DNA of 64,000 nt from Actinomadura_E scrupuli. GTDB lineage: Bacteria; Actinomycetota; Actinomycetes; Streptosporangiales; Streptosporangiaceae. Below the pieces are notes generated by a model. It was not told the origin of the DNA. It made no database searches and saw only the letters and a program-made list of their open reading frames with translations. Each line of letters begins with the position of its first letter. Position 1 is the first letter of the stretch. Location: assembly GCF_050971785.1 (NCBI RefSeq), contig NZ_JBPCCU010000016.1, positions 54,113 to 118,112 of the forward strand, given 5' to 3'. Position numbers and translations under genes: made by a program. Of the stretch, positions 26,271-35,164 are shown one piece after another.

Positions 26271-27071
26271 ATGGATTTGAGGCTGACAGGCAAGCGGGCG
26301 CTGGTGACCGGGTCGAGCGCTGGCATCGGTGCCGAGATCGCCAGGCTGCTCGCCGCGGAGGGTGCCGGCGTCGTGGTGCACGGGCGCGACAAGACCCGGG
26401 CGGAGGCCGTCGCCGAGGGCATCCGCGCCGACGGAGGGCACGCCGTCGTGGCAGTGGGTGATCTCTCGACGGATGCCGGTGCCGACGCGGTGACCGCCGC
26501 GGCGCTGGCGGGCGGAGACATCGACATCCTGGTGAACAACGCGGGATCGTACGAGCACCTGTCCTGGACCGAGGCGACGGCCGAGCGCTGGGCGGCGACG
26601 TACGAGACCAACGTGATCTCCGGTGTGCGGATGATCCAGCGGCTGGTGCCCCGGATGCGCGAGCGCCGCTGGGGCCGGGTGATCCAGATCGGTGGCGGTC
26701 TGGCGCAGCAGCCGATAGCCGCCCAGCCGGACTACAACGCGTCCCTGGCGGCCCGGCACAATCTCGCCGTGTCCCTCGCGCGCGAGCTGAAGGACTCGGG
26801 CGTGACGTCGAACGTCGTGGCCCCCGGCGCCATCCGCGTCGCGGCCGTCGAGGAGCTCCTCACCGCGGTGGCACCCGGGTTCGGCTGGGGCGAGACCTGG
26901 GAGGAGATCGAACGCGGTGTCGTCCGCGACCTGGTCCCCAACGACGTGGGCCGTCTCGGCCGGCCGGAGGAGATCGCGTCAGCCGTGGCGTACCTGGCCA
27001 GCCCGCTCGCGGACTACGTCTCCGGAGCGACCCTGCGCGTCGACGGCGGCACCATCCGCGCCGTCCACTAG
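26271..27071 (+). CDS. Short-chain dehydrogenase/reductase family protein lacking the canonical active-site lysine
   Basis: The 266-residue Rossmann protein has the cofactor loop TGSSAGIGAEIA (residues 14-25), HGRDK after strand 2 (favouring NADPH), DLSTDAG and NNAGSY. At the active site the usual YxxxK reads YNASL, so Lys is replaced by Leu, and the usual catalytic Ser strand reads IQIGGGLAQ. It may therefore bind a nucleotide cofactor without normal SDR chemistry, or belong to a divergent subfamily. It is divergent from tetR and behind twin operators. Confidence 0.85.
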   Translation: MDLRLTGKRALVTGSSAGIGAEIARLLAAEGAGVVVHGRDKTRAEAVAEGIRADGGHAVVAVGDLSTDAGADAVTAAALAGGDIDILVNNAGSYEHLSWTEATAERWAATYETNVISGVRMIQRLVPRMRERRWGRVIQIGGGLAQQPIAAQPDYNASLAARHNLAVSLARELKDSGVTSNVVAPGAIRVAAVEELLTAVAPGFGWGETWEEIERGVVRDLVPNDVGRLGRPEEIASAVAYLASPLADYVSGATLRVDGGTIRAVH

Positions 27072-27074
27072 CCC

Positions 27075-27701
27075 CTAGCGGGGCGGGTCGAGTCCGGCCG
27101 GCAGGTGGCCGTCGCACAGCTCGCGGCGGTCGTCGTGACGCCGCAGCGCGTCGAGTACGGCCGGAGCGGGGCTCGCGTAGACCTGCGGGTAGTCGACCTC
27201 GCCCAGGCCGGGTCGTACCACGAAGGCGAGGCGCTCTTCGCCGAGCGAGAACGCCGCCTGCGCCCCGGCCGGCACGCCGGGCCGGTCACCGCGCGGATCG
27301 AGCCGGAACCACGAGCCGTCCAGGCAGACCGCCGTGAGCCCGTGCAGGACATGCGCCGATCCGGTCTCGTCGCGGGCCAGCCGCTGGTAACAGAGGCCGG
27401 CCGGGATCCCGGCGGCCCGCAGCAGCGCCACGTACGCGTGCGACTTGGCGTAGCACAGGCCCGTCCGCTCGCGGAGCACGTCGGAGGCGCGCCAGGTCAC
27501 CCGCCGGTCCCCGGCGTCCGCCGAGTGCGTGATCGTGTCTCGTACGAGTTCGTACGCGGCCCGGGCGAAGACCGCGTCGCCGTCACCCGCGGGCAGCCGG
27601 GCGGCCGTGGTCTGCACCAGCGGATGGTCGAGGTCGATCGCCTCGTCCGCCCCGAGGTACTCCCAGGGCTCCGCGAGGAAGACCAGTGCCTCCCGGAACA
27701 T
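27075..27701 (-). CDS. Transglutaminase-like domain protein
   Basis: The 208-residue protein has the transglutaminase/cysteine-protease triad regions: GLCYAKSHAYVALLRAAGIPAGLCYQRL (Cys), HGLTAVCLDGSWFRLDPRGD (His and Asp). The N-terminus reads FREALVFLAEPWEYLGADEAIDLDHP. It could act on peptide amides; the substrate is unknown. The start is placed at the ATG at 27701, because a longer form would overlap dapB; a GTG a few codons upstream is also possible. It directly follows dapB and may be cotranscribed. Confidence 0.75.
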   Translation of the reverse strand: MFREALVFLAEPWEYLGADEAIDLDHPLVQTTAARLPAGDGDAVFARAAYELVRDTITHSADAGDRRVTWRASDVLRERTGLCYAKSHAYVALLRAAGIPAGLCYQRLARDETGSAHVLHGLTAVCLDGSWFRLDPRGDRPGVPAGAQAAFSLGEERLAFVVRPGLGEVDYPQVYASPAPAVLDALRRHDDRRELCDGHLPAGLDPPR

Positions 27702-27750
27702 CGGGCCGGGCACCGGGTCACCGGGCACCGAGTCATCGGGCACCTGGGGC

Positions 27751-28494
27751 TCAGACCAGGCCGAGGAGCGGCTCGATGCCGACGGTGAGCGGCTGAGGCA
27801 GCTCACCGACGGCCCGCACGCCGAGCAGCACCCCGGGCATGAAGGACTCGCGGTTCATCGAGTCGTGCCGGAGGGTGAGGATCTCGCCGTGCCCGCCGAG
27901 CAGCACCTCCTGGTGCGCGACCAGCCCCGCCAGCCGTACGGAGTGGACGCGTACCCCGTCGACGTCGGCGCCGCGGGCACCGGCCAGCTCGGTGCTGGTG
28001 GCGTCGGGTGAGGCCGGGATGCCGGCCTTGCCGCGTGCCTCGGCGATCAGCTCCGCGGTGCGGTACGACGTACCGCTGGGGGCGTCGACCTTGTTGGGGT
28101 GGTGCAGCTCGACGACCTCGACCGAGTCGAAGAACGGCGCCGCGATCTTGGCGAAGTGCATCATCAGCACCGCGCCGACCCCGAAGTTCGGCGCGATGAG
28201 CACGTTGGCGCCCGGCTTCGCCGCCTGCCACTCCCGGATGGTGTCCAGCCGGGCCGGGTCGAACCCGGAGGTGCCGACGACGGCGTGCACGCCCTGCTCG
28301 ATGCACCAGCGCAGGTTGTCCATGACGGCCCCGGGATGGGTGAAGTCGACCACGACCTGCGCGAACGTCAGCGCGTCCCGCGAGTCGCCCTCGTCCACCG
28401 CGGCGACGAGTTCCATGCCGTCCGCACCCTCGACCGCCCGGCACACCTCCGCGCCCATCCGGCCTCGCGCGCCCAGCACCCCGACCTTGATCAC
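27751..28494 (-). CDS. dapB: 4-hydroxy-tetrahydrodipicolinate reductase
   Basis: The 247-residue enzyme performs the second step of the diaminopimelate branch. It has the dinucleotide motif VGVLGARGRMG at the N-terminus, VVDFTHPGA, GTSGF, APNFGVGAVLMM and the catalytic-site segment ELHHPNKVDAPSGTS (HH-x-x-K-x-D-x-PSGT). The GTG at 28494 gives a standard length. It is separated from dapA by 17 kb of accessory genes. Confidence 0.95.
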   Translation of the reverse strand: MIKVGVLGARGRMGAEVCRAVEGADGMELVAAVDEGDSRDALTFAQVVVDFTHPGAVMDNLRWCIEQGVHAVVGTSGFDPARLDTIREWQAAKPGANVLIAPNFGVGAVLMMHFAKIAAPFFDSVEVVELHHPNKVDAPSGTSYRTAELIAEARGKAGIPASPDATSTELAGARGADVDGVRVHSVRLAGLVAHQEVLLGGHGEILTLRHDSMNRESFMPGVLLGVRAVGELPQPLTVGIEPLLGLV

Positions 28495-28577
28495 GATCAA
28501 CCTCCCCGTCTCGCACGCGTCGCCGAGCCTATCGCGGGCCGGACCTGCGCGCGGTCCAGCACCGAGTCCCGGAGCCG

Positions 28578-28670
28578 ACATCACCACCCGGCTCCACCAC
28601 CCGACATCACCACCCCGACTCCACCACCCGGCTCACCACCGAGCGCCACCACCGAGCGCCACCGCCCAGC
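28578..28670. repeat. CCACC-rich tandem array upstream of dapB
   Basis: Units of about 27 bases built from ACATCACCACCC and CTCCACCACCCG, then two copies of GAGCGCCACCACC, lie between dapB and the tetR gene that reads the other way. The rest of this roughly 290-base gap holds the promoters of both. Confidence 0.65.
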
Positions 28671-28770
28671 CCACCGTGGCCCTGCGCCGACGCCGTGGAG
28701 GCCGCGGGCCGGTCCGGGGCGGCGTGGTGCGGAATCTCGTCGATGGGCCTTGCGCTCACGGATCGTTTCA

Positions 28771-28782
28771 GTAAATATTTAC
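28771..28782. promoter_or_regulatory. TetR operator, copy 1 (GTAAATATTTAC)
   Basis: The AT-rich perfect palindrome GTAAATATTTAC, embedded in CA...TTC, ends three bases before the tetR start. An identical copy with the same flanks is at 29528-29539 before the MFS gene. In this GC-rich DNA the pair is conspicuous. Confidence 0.85.
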
Positions 28783-28785
28783 TTC

Positions 28786-29388
28786 ATGAGCGACAGTCGG
28801 GAGCTACTGCTGACCGCGGCCGCGGAGGAGTTCGCCAAGCACGGCCCCAAGGGCACGCGGGTGCAGGACATCGTCAAGGCCGCCGGGGTCAACGAACGCA
28901 TGATCTACCACCACTTCGGCAGCAAGGAGGGCCTCTACACGGCGGTCATGAAGGACCAGCGCTCTCGGCTGGGAGCGGCCTGGCAGCCGATCCTGGAACA
29001 GGCCCTCACCTTGGAGCCCTACGAGGGGATGCGGCTCGCGCTGGGCGGCTTCTTCGAGACGCTGCTCAACCGGCCCCAGGTGGCGGCCATGTTCGTCCAC
29101 GAGGCACTGGGCAACGGTCCGCTGGGGCTGCCCGAGGGCGTCCAGGGCTTCCCCGAGCAACTCCGCACGCTCTACGAGCGCGGCCAGGCGGAGAAGGTCT
29201 TCCCGGCGGAGGTGCCGTTCGAGGTCGCCTACGGCACGGCGATCGGCGCCCTGATCGCCATGATCATATTCGCGCCGCGCATGGCCGACTTCGCCCGGGC
29301 GGGATTCGCCGAGCCGGGGCTCGACACCGATCCGGTGCGGCTTCGCGAGCAGGTCGTCCGACAGCTGCTCGACGGCATGACCGGCTGA
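28786..29388 (+). CDS. TetR family transcriptional regulator of the adjacent MFS pump
   Basis: The 200-residue protein has the TetR DNA-binding domain at residues 3-50 (RELLLTAAAEEFAKHGPKGTRVQDIVKAAGVNERMIYHHFGSKEGLY) and a TetR_C domain. The operator overlaps its translation start, indicating autorepression, and an identical site precedes the downstream MFS gene. The ATG at 28786 follows the operator directly, so its mRNA probably has a very short leader. Confidence 0.92.
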   Translation: MSDSRELLLTAAAEEFAKHGPKGTRVQDIVKAAGVNERMIYHHFGSKEGLYTAVMKDQRSRLGAAWQPILEQALTLEPYEGMRLALGGFFETLLNRPQVAAMFVHEALGNGPLGLPEGVQGFPEQLRTLYERGQAEKVFPAEVPFEVAYGTAIGALIAMIIFAPRMADFARAGFAEPGLDTDPVRLREQVVRQLLDGMTG

Positions 29389-29420
29389 CCCCTCCCCCGT
29401 CCCGGCGCGGCGACGCCTTC

Positions 29421-29480
29421 CCACTCACACGCCGACCACTCACACCCCGACCACTCACACGCCGACCTCTCACACCCCGA
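29421..29480. repeat. Four 15-bp units between tetR and the MFS gene
   Basis: Four exact-length 15-base units (CCACTCACACGCCGA type) alternate between G and C at one position, giving a 30-base higher-order repeat. They sit between the tetR stop and the second operator. Confidence 0.85.
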
Positions 29481-29527
29481 CGCTTTCCCTTTCCACCCGA
29501 CACAACCCCTTCCGTCCAACCAGTGCA

Positions 29528-29539
29528 GTAAATATTTAC
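29528..29539. promoter_or_regulatory. TetR operator, copy 2 (GTAAATATTTAC)
   Basis: This is identical to the palindrome at 28771-28782, including flanking CA and TTC. It lies 18 bases before the MFS start and overlaps the likely promoter. Confidence 0.85.
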
Positions 29540-29557
29540 TTCAGAGAGGAAGCTCTG

Positions 29558-31057
29558 ATGACTCGGACCCAGCAAGCTGCGGACGCGCCGGCCGGCCGGC
29601 TGCCCGCCTCGCTCCTGCGGATCATCGCCGTCGTCACGATGGGCGCGCTGATGATGCAGCTCGACCTGACCATGACCAACATCGCGACCAGGACGTGGCT
29701 GCGCGAGTTCCACTCCACCCTGTCGGTCCTGCAGTGGGTCGGCACGGGCTACATGCTGGCCATGGTGGTCACCATCCCGCTCGCGGGCTGGGCGCTCGAG
29801 CGCTTCGGCGCGCGGGCGGTGTGGACGGCGTGCATCACGCTCTTCCTGGGGGGCTCGGTGCTGTGCGGGGCCGCCTGGTCGCCGGGCAGCCTGATCGCCT
29901 TCCGGATCCTGCAGGGGCTCGGCGCCGGCATGGTGCTCCCGGTGGGCCAGACGGTGCTCGTCCAGGCGGCGGGGCCGGAGCGGCTCAACCGGGCGATGGC
30001 CGCACTGGGCGTTCCGGCCATGCTGGGCCCGGTGCTCGGCCCCGTGCTCGGCGGGGTGCTGGTGGACGACCTGAACTGGCGCTGGATCTTCTACGTCAAC
30101 GTGCCGGTCTGCCTGGCCGCGCTGGCCCTGTCGCGGCGGGCGATGCCCGCCGACCGGGTGCCGGGAGACACCCGGCTGGACCTCACCGGCCTGGCCCTGC
30201 TGTCGCCCGGGTGCGCGGCCGTCGTCCTAGGTCTCGCCCAGACCGGCTCGTACGGCGGTTTCGGCGACGGCCACGTGCTCGTCCCGCTGGCCGTGGGCGC
30301 GGCGCTCCTGGCCGCCTTCGCGGTCAACGCGCTGCGGACCTCCCGGGTGCCGCTCATCGACCTGCGGCTGTTCGGCCGGCGCCCCTTCGCCTCGGCGTCC
30401 GCCTCGATCTTCGTCTCGGGCTTCGTCCTCTTCGGCGCGATGGGCGCGCTGCCGCTGTACTACCAGCTCGCCCGGGGCGACAGCGCCCAGCACGCGGGAG
30501 CACTGCTCATCCCCATGGGCATCGGCATGGGCCTGTCACTGATGATCAGCGGCAGGCTGGCGGATCACGTCCCGCCCCGGACGATCGCCCTCGTCGGGCT
30601 GCTGTGCACCGCACTGGGGACCTCGGTCTACACCCAGGTGGCGGTGGGGACCAGCGACCTGCTCCTCAGCGGCGCCCAGGTGCTCAGCGGTGCCGGCATC
30701 GGCGCCACCCTCGTCCCGATCATGAGCTCCGCCTACCGCGGGCTGGAACCCGCCGCGGTCCCGAGAGCGAGCACCAGCATCCGGATCATGCAGCAGCTCG
30801 GCGGGTCGTTCGGCAGCGCCGTACTGCTCATCGTCACCCAGCACCAGCTCTCCGGTCACGCCCGGACCCCCGCCGGGCTGGCCGCCGCGTTCGGCGCCAC
30901 GTTCTGGTGGATCCTGGCGTTCACGGCCGTCCTGCTGCTGCCGGTGCTGTTCCTGCCGGGCCGCAACCCGCAGCGCCCCGCCCCGCAGCCCCCCGGCCCG
31001 CTGGCGCAGGACCCGCTGGCGCAGGACCCGCAGACTCAGGACCCGCAGGCCGGGTGA
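29558..31057 (+). CDS. MFS drug exporter, DHA2 family
   Basis: The 499-residue transporter has 14 predicted helices. Landmarks are MQLDLTMTNIATRTW in helix 1, LAGWALERFGARAVW (motif A-like), RILQGLGAGMVLPVGQTV and GPVLGPVLGGVLVDDLNWRWIFYVNVP (motif C). The tail carries short repeats (PLAQDP/PQTQDP). AGAGAGGAAG precedes the ATG. Shared operators imply control by the upstream TetR. The substrate is likely a drug or secondary metabolite. Confidence 0.9.
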   Translation: MTRTQQAADAPAGRLPASLLRIIAVVTMGALMMQLDLTMTNIATRTWLREFHSTLSVLQWVGTGYMLAMVVTIPLAGWALERFGARAVWTACITLFLGGSVLCGAAWSPGSLIAFRILQGLGAGMVLPVGQTVLVQAAGPERLNRAMAALGVPAMLGPVLGPVLGGVLVDDLNWRWIFYVNVPVCLAALALSRRAMPADRVPGDTRLDLTGLALLSPGCAAVVLGLAQTGSYGGFGDGHVLVPLAVGAALLAAFAVNALRTSRVPLIDLRLFGRRPFASASASIFVSGFVLFGAMGALPLYYQLARGDSAQHAGALLIPMGIGMGLSLMISGRLADHVPPRTIALVGLLCTALGTSVYTQVAVGTSDLLLSGAQVLSGAGIGATLVPIMSSAYRGLEPAAVPRASTSIRIMQQLGGSFGSAVLLIVTQHQLSGHARTPAGLAAAFGATFWWILAFTAVLLLPVLFLPGRNPQRPAPQPPGPLAQDPLAQDPQTQDPQAG

Positions 31058-31073
31058 GCCCGGCGGGGACCGC

Positions 31074-32402
31074 TCAGAGGCTGAACCGGTGGTCTTCGAA
31101 CGGGCCGATCGCGGTGAGCGTCATCGGCTGGTCCAGCACGGTCGTGGCGACCGCGTGGATGTCGTCCAGGGTGACCGCCTCGATGCTGGCCAGGATCTCG
31201 TCGACCGACAGCAGCTCACGGTAGACCAGCTCGCTCTTGCCGATCCGGCTCATCCGTGAGCCGGTGTCCTCCAGGCCCAGCACCATGGAGCCGCGTAGCT
31301 GGCCCTTGCCCCGGGCCAGCTCCTCGGCGGTGATGCCGCCCGCCGCCACCTTGGCGATCTCGTCGCGGCAGATGTCGAGGACCTCGTCGGCCTTCGCCGG
31401 CTGGCAGCCCGCGTAGACCCCGAACGTGCCGGTGTCGGCGTACTGCGAGGTGTAGCTGTAGACCGAGTAGGCCAGGCCGCGCTTCTCCCGGATCTCCTGG
31501 AAGAGCCGGGACGACATGCCGCCGCCGAGTGCCGCGTTCAGCACGCCCAGCGAGAACCGCCGGTCGTCGGTGCGCGAGAGCCCGGCGGTGCCGAGCACCA
31601 GGTGGGCCTGCTCGGTGTCCTTGTCCACCACCCGGGCCCGGCCGGTGAGCGCCGCGGTGGGGGAACCCCCGATGCGCGGCGCGCTGGGCAGCGCGTCCCC
31701 GGTCAGCGAGTCGCTGAACGCCGCGCCGACCAGCCGTACGACCTCGTCGTGGTCGACGTTGCCGGCCACCGCGACCACGAGGTTGGGCGGCAGGTAACGC
31801 TGCTGGTAGTAGCGGGAGATGCCGTCCCGGCTCAGCGCGTTGATCGACTCGATGGTGCCGAGGATGGGCCGGCCCAGCGGCGCGTCGCCGTAGAGGGCGA
31901 TGGCGAACTCGTCGTGCACGAGGTCGGTCGGGTCGTCGTCGCGCATGGCGATCTCTTCCAGGACCACGCCGCGCTCGGCGTCGACGTCCTCGGCGTCGAT
32001 CAGCGAGGAGCTGACCATGTCGGAGACCACGTCGACCGCCAGGGGCAGGTCCTCGTCGAGCACCCGCGCGTAGTAGCAGGTGTACTCCTTGGCGGTGAAG
32101 GCGTTGAGGTCACCGCCCACCGCGTCCATCGCCGCGGAGATCTCCAGCGCGGACCGCCGCCGGGTGCCCTTGAACAGCAGATGCTCGAGGTAGTGGGTGG
32201 CCCCCGCGTCCGCGATGTCCTCGTCGCGGGATCCGACGCCCACCCAGATGCCGAACGCCACGGAGCGCACCGTCGGCATGGTCTCGGTGACGATGCGCAG
32301 GCCCCCCGGCAGGACCGTGCGCTGGACCCGGCCCGCCCCATCGGTACCTGGATGAAGCGTGTGGGTGGTGCCCGGCTGCTGGTCCCTTGCCGACAACGTC
32401 AC
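31074..32402 (-). CDS. M16 family zinc metallopeptidase (pitrilysin/PepR-like)
   Basis: The 442-residue protein has the inverted zinc motif HYLEH (H70, E73, H74) and the downstream Glu in VVLEEIAMRDDD. The second half contains the R/Y pair of M16 enzymes in EIREKRGLAYSVYSYTSQYADTG. Genes of this type follow pnp in most actinomycetes, and here the gap is about 110 bases with a hairpin. Role is uncertain: processing of small peptides or signal peptides has been suggested for the family. Confidence 0.92.
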   Translation of the reverse strand: MTLSARDQQPGTTHTLHPGTDGAGRVQRTVLPGGLRIVTETMPTVRSVAFGIWVGVGSRDEDIADAGATHYLEHLLFKGTRRRSALEISAAMDAVGGDLNAFTAKEYTCYYARVLDEDLPLAVDVVSDMVSSSLIDAEDVDAERGVVLEEIAMRDDDPTDLVHDEFAIALYGDAPLGRPILGTIESINALSRDGISRYYQQRYLPPNLVVAVAGNVDHDEVVRLVGAAFSDSLTGDALPSAPRIGGSPTAALTGRARVVDKDTEQAHLVLGTAGLSRTDDRRFSLGVLNAALGGGMSSRLFQEIREKRGLAYSVYSYTSQYADTGTFGVYAGCQPAKADEVLDICRDEIAKVAAGGITAEELARGKGQLRGSMVLGLEDTGSRMSRIGKSELVYRELLSVDEILASIEAVTLDDIHAVATTVLDQPMTLTAIGPFEDHRFSL

Positions 32403-32436
32403 GTTGATTCCACTTCTGCTGGCTCAATAACGGGAC

Positions 32437-32496
32437 CGGCCGGCCTCCGCACCCGCGTCCACCACGCGGTGGACCGGGAGCGGAGACCAGCCGGCC
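32437..32496 (-). terminator. Nested hairpins downstream of pnp
   Basis: An outer pair (GGCCGGCCTCCGC against GCGGAGACCAGCCGGCC, imperfect) encloses the perfect inner stem GTCCACC/GGTGGAC (32457-32474). It lies between the pnp stop and the M16 start. Confidence 0.55.
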
Positions 32497-32510
32497 ATCA
32501 TTCCGCTGGA

Positions 32511-34856
32511 TCAGGAGTTGCGCTGACCGCCGCCGTCGCGGCCACCGTCGCGACCGCCACTGCTGCGCGTGCGCTGACGGCGCCGGTCGCCGCCACCGGC
32601 GGGCTCGTCGCCGCCGGCCCTGTCACCGGCGGGCGCGGCCGACTCGGCCGTGACGCCGCCCTCGGCGGCCTCACGCTCGACGACCTCGACCGGGACCAGC
32701 GACAGCTTGCCGCGCTGGTCGATCTCGGTCACCTCGACCTGGATCTTCTCGCCGACCTTGACGAAGTCCTCGACGTTCTCGATCCGGACGCCGCCGTGCA
32801 GCTTGCGGATCTGCGAAACGTGCAGCAGGCCGTCCTTGCCGGGCAGCAGCGACACGAACGCGCCGAACGTCGTGGTCTTGACGACCGTGCCGAGGAAGCG
32901 CTCGCCGGGCTCGGGCATGTGCGGGTTGGCGATCGAGTTGATCACCGTCCGCGCGGCCTCCGCCGACGCGCCGTCGGTGGCACCGATGTAGATGGTGCCG
33001 TCGTCCTCGATCGTGATGTCGGCGCCGGTGTCCTCCTGGATCGAGTTGATCATCTTGCCCTTCGGGCCGATGACCTCTCCGATCTTGTCGGTCGGCACCT
33101 TGATCGTGATGATGCGCGGTGCGTTGAGGCTCATCTCGGCCGGAGCCTCGATCGCCTCGCTCATCACGTCCAGGATCGCCAGCCGGGCGCCCTTCGCCTG
33201 CCGGAGCGCGGCGGACAGCACCGAGGCGGGAATGCCGTCGAGCTTGGTGTCGAGCTGCAGCGCCGTGATCAGCTCACGGGTGCCGGCGACCTTGAAGTCC
33301 ATGTCGCCGAAGGCGTCCTCGGCACCGAGGATGTCGGTCAGCGTGACGTACTCCCCGGCCTCGTGGATGAGGCCCATCGCGATGCCCGCGACCATCTCCT
33401 TGAGCGGGACACCCGCGTCGAGCAGGGACATGGTCGAGGCACAGACCGAGCCCATCGAGGTGGAGCCGTTGGAGCTGAGCGCCTCCGACACCTGCCGGAT
33501 GGCGTACGGGAACTCCTCGCGGGTGGGCAGCACCGGCAGCAGGGCCCGCTCGGCGAGCGCACCGTGGCCGATCTCGCGCCGCTTGGGCGAGCCGACCCGG
33601 CCTGTCTCCCCGGTGGAGTACGGCGGGAAGTTGTAGTTGTGCATGTAGCGCTTGGTGCGCTCGGGGTTGAGCGTGTCGATCATCTGCTCCATGCGGAGCA
33701 TGTTCAGCGTGGTCACGCCCAGGATCTGGGTCTCGCCCCGCTCGAACAGCGCCGAGCCGTGCACCCGGGGCACCACGTGCGCCTCGGCCGACAGCTGGCG
33801 GATGTCCTTGACCCCGCGGCCGTCCATCCGGATGCCGTCCCGGATGACCCGCTCGCGGACGAGCTTCTTGGTGACCGCCTTGAAGGCAGCCGAGATCTCC
33901 TTCTCGCGGCCCTCGAACTCGGCGGTCAGCCGCTCGACGGCGGAGGCCTTGACCTCGTCCAGCCGGCTCTCGCGCTCCTGCTTGGCGGCGATGGTCAGCG
34001 CCTCGGCCAGGTCCTTGCTCACCGCGGCGGCGACGGCCTCGTGGACGTCGTCCTGGTAGTCCAGGAAGACCGGGTACTCCCGGGTCTCCTTGGCGGCGAC
34101 CTGGGCGAGGTCGCTCTGCGCCTTGCAGAGGGTCTTGATGAACGGCTTGGCCGCCTCGAGCCCCTCGGCCACGGTCTCCTCGGTCGGCGCGGGCGCGCCG
34201 TCGGCGACGAGCCGCAGGGTGTCCCGGGTCGACTCCGCCTCGACCATCATGATCGCGACATCGCCGTCCTCGAGCACCCGGCCCGCGACGACCATGTCGA
34301 AGGTGGCGCGCTCGAGCTCGGAGTTGGTCGGGAAGCCCACCCACTGGCCGTCGATCAGCGCGACGCGGACGCCGCCGATCGGGCCGGAGAAGGGCAGCCC
34401 GGCGAGCTGCGTGGACATCGACGCGGCGTTGATCGCCACGACGTCGTACAGGTGGTCGGGGTGCAGAGCCATGATCGTCTCAACGACCTGGATCTCGTTG
34501 CGCAGGCCCTTGGCGAAGGACGGGCGCAACGGCCGGTCGATGAGCCGGCAGGTGAGGATGGCGTCCTCGGAGGGGCGGCCCTCCCGGCGGAAGAACGAGC
34601 CGGGGATCCGGCCCGCGGCGTACATCCGCTCCTCGACGTCCACGGTCAGCGGGAAGAAGTCCAGGTTGTCCTTGGGCCGCTTCGACGCCGTCGTGGCCGA
34701 GAGCACCATGGTCTCGTTGTCGAGGTAGGCGACGGCCGAACCGGCCGCCTGACGGGCCAGCCGGCCCGTTTCGAATCTGATCGTGCGAGTCCCGAAGGAA
34801 CCGTTGTCGATAACGGCTTCGGTACTGTCGACTCCATCGATGCGCACAGCATCCAC
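32511..34856 (-). CDS. pnp: Polyribonucleotide nucleotidyltransferase (PNPase, guanosine pentaphosphate synthetase I)
   Basis: The 781-residue protein has two RNase PH domains joined by a helical domain, then KH (IKVPTDKIGEVIGPKGKMINSIQEDTGADITIEDDG) and S1 (GERFLGTVVKTTTFGAFVSLLPGKDGLLHVSQI) domains. It degrades RNA 3'-5' by phosphorolysis and can add tails. The GTG at 34856 is chosen because AAGGAGG stands exactly six bases upstream; an ATG seven codons further up has the ribosome site inside the frame. The C-terminus is Arg/Gly-rich. Confidence 0.95.
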   Translation of the reverse strand: MDAVRIDGVDSTEAVIDNGSFGTRTIRFETGRLARQAAGSAVAYLDNETMVLSATTASKRPKDNLDFFPLTVDVEERMYAAGRIPGSFFRREGRPSEDAILTCRLIDRPLRPSFAKGLRNEIQVVETIMALHPDHLYDVVAINAASMSTQLAGLPFSGPIGGVRVALIDGQWVGFPTNSELERATFDMVVAGRVLEDGDVAIMMVEAESTRDTLRLVADGAPAPTEETVAEGLEAAKPFIKTLCKAQSDLAQVAAKETREYPVFLDYQDDVHEAVAAAVSKDLAEALTIAAKQERESRLDEVKASAVERLTAEFEGREKEISAAFKAVTKKLVRERVIRDGIRMDGRGVKDIRQLSAEAHVVPRVHGSALFERGETQILGVTTLNMLRMEQMIDTLNPERTKRYMHNYNFPPYSTGETGRVGSPKRREIGHGALAERALLPVLPTREEFPYAIRQVSEALSSNGSTSMGSVCASTMSLLDAGVPLKEMVAGIAMGLIHEAGEYVTLTDILGAEDAFGDMDFKVAGTRELITALQLDTKLDGIPASVLSAALRQAKGARLAILDVMSEAIEAPAEMSLNAPRIITIKVPTDKIGEVIGPKGKMINSIQEDTGADITIEDDGTIYIGATDGASAEAARTVINSIANPHMPEPGERFLGTVVKTTTFGAFVSLLPGKDGLLHVSQIRKLHGGVRIENVEDFVKVGEKIQVEVTEIDQRGKLSLVPVEVVEREAAEGGVTAESAAPAGDRAGGDEPAGGGDRRRQRTRSSGGRDGGRDGGGQRNS

Positions 34857-35025
34857 GGGAAACCTCCTTGGTTTCATAGGTTCCCGCGTGCGTCTCCCGT
34901 TGTTGTCGCGTAGCGCCGGTCTTCGATCGAAGCACTCGGCTCGTGTGTCACGACCCGAGAGCCACTACCGAGGACCGGCCGCGCGTGGACGACGTCCGCG
35001 GGCTGGCGTGTTCAGTTGTCTGTCT

Positions 35026-35115
35026 TTAGCTGTCCTGCATGTAGCTGTCCTGCATGTAGCTGTCGTGCATGTAGCTGTCGTGCATGTAGCTGTCGTGCAT
35101 GTAGCTGTCCTGCTG
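35026..35115 (-). repeat. Six 15-bp units in the pnp leader, encoding MHDSY repeats on the minus strand
   Basis: Six units of 15 bases (GTAGCTGTCSTGCAT as read on plus) follow each other exactly. On the transcribed minus strand each of five units begins with ATG, and the frame from 35100 to 35026 reads five-residue MHDSY/MQDSY repeats, closing on TAA after 24 residues. A weak ribosome site (GCAGGACAG) precedes the first ATG. Whether this is translated is unknown; it may instead act as a structured or protein-binding leader. Confidence 0.75.
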
Positions 35116-35164
35116 TACTACGGAATATGAGACGTTCTCACGTCAGGTGAAGCGAGATATGAAG

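Noticed and set aside
32511..34877. pnp start at the ATG at 34877
   Set aside because: AAGGAGG lies inside that frame and exactly six bases before the GTG at 34856, which also fits the family start.
31602..34913. Very long plus-strand frame antisense to the M16 peptidase and pnp genes
   Set aside because: A high-GC third-position shadow with Val/Asp/Arg/His-rich composition; no start signal and no domain.
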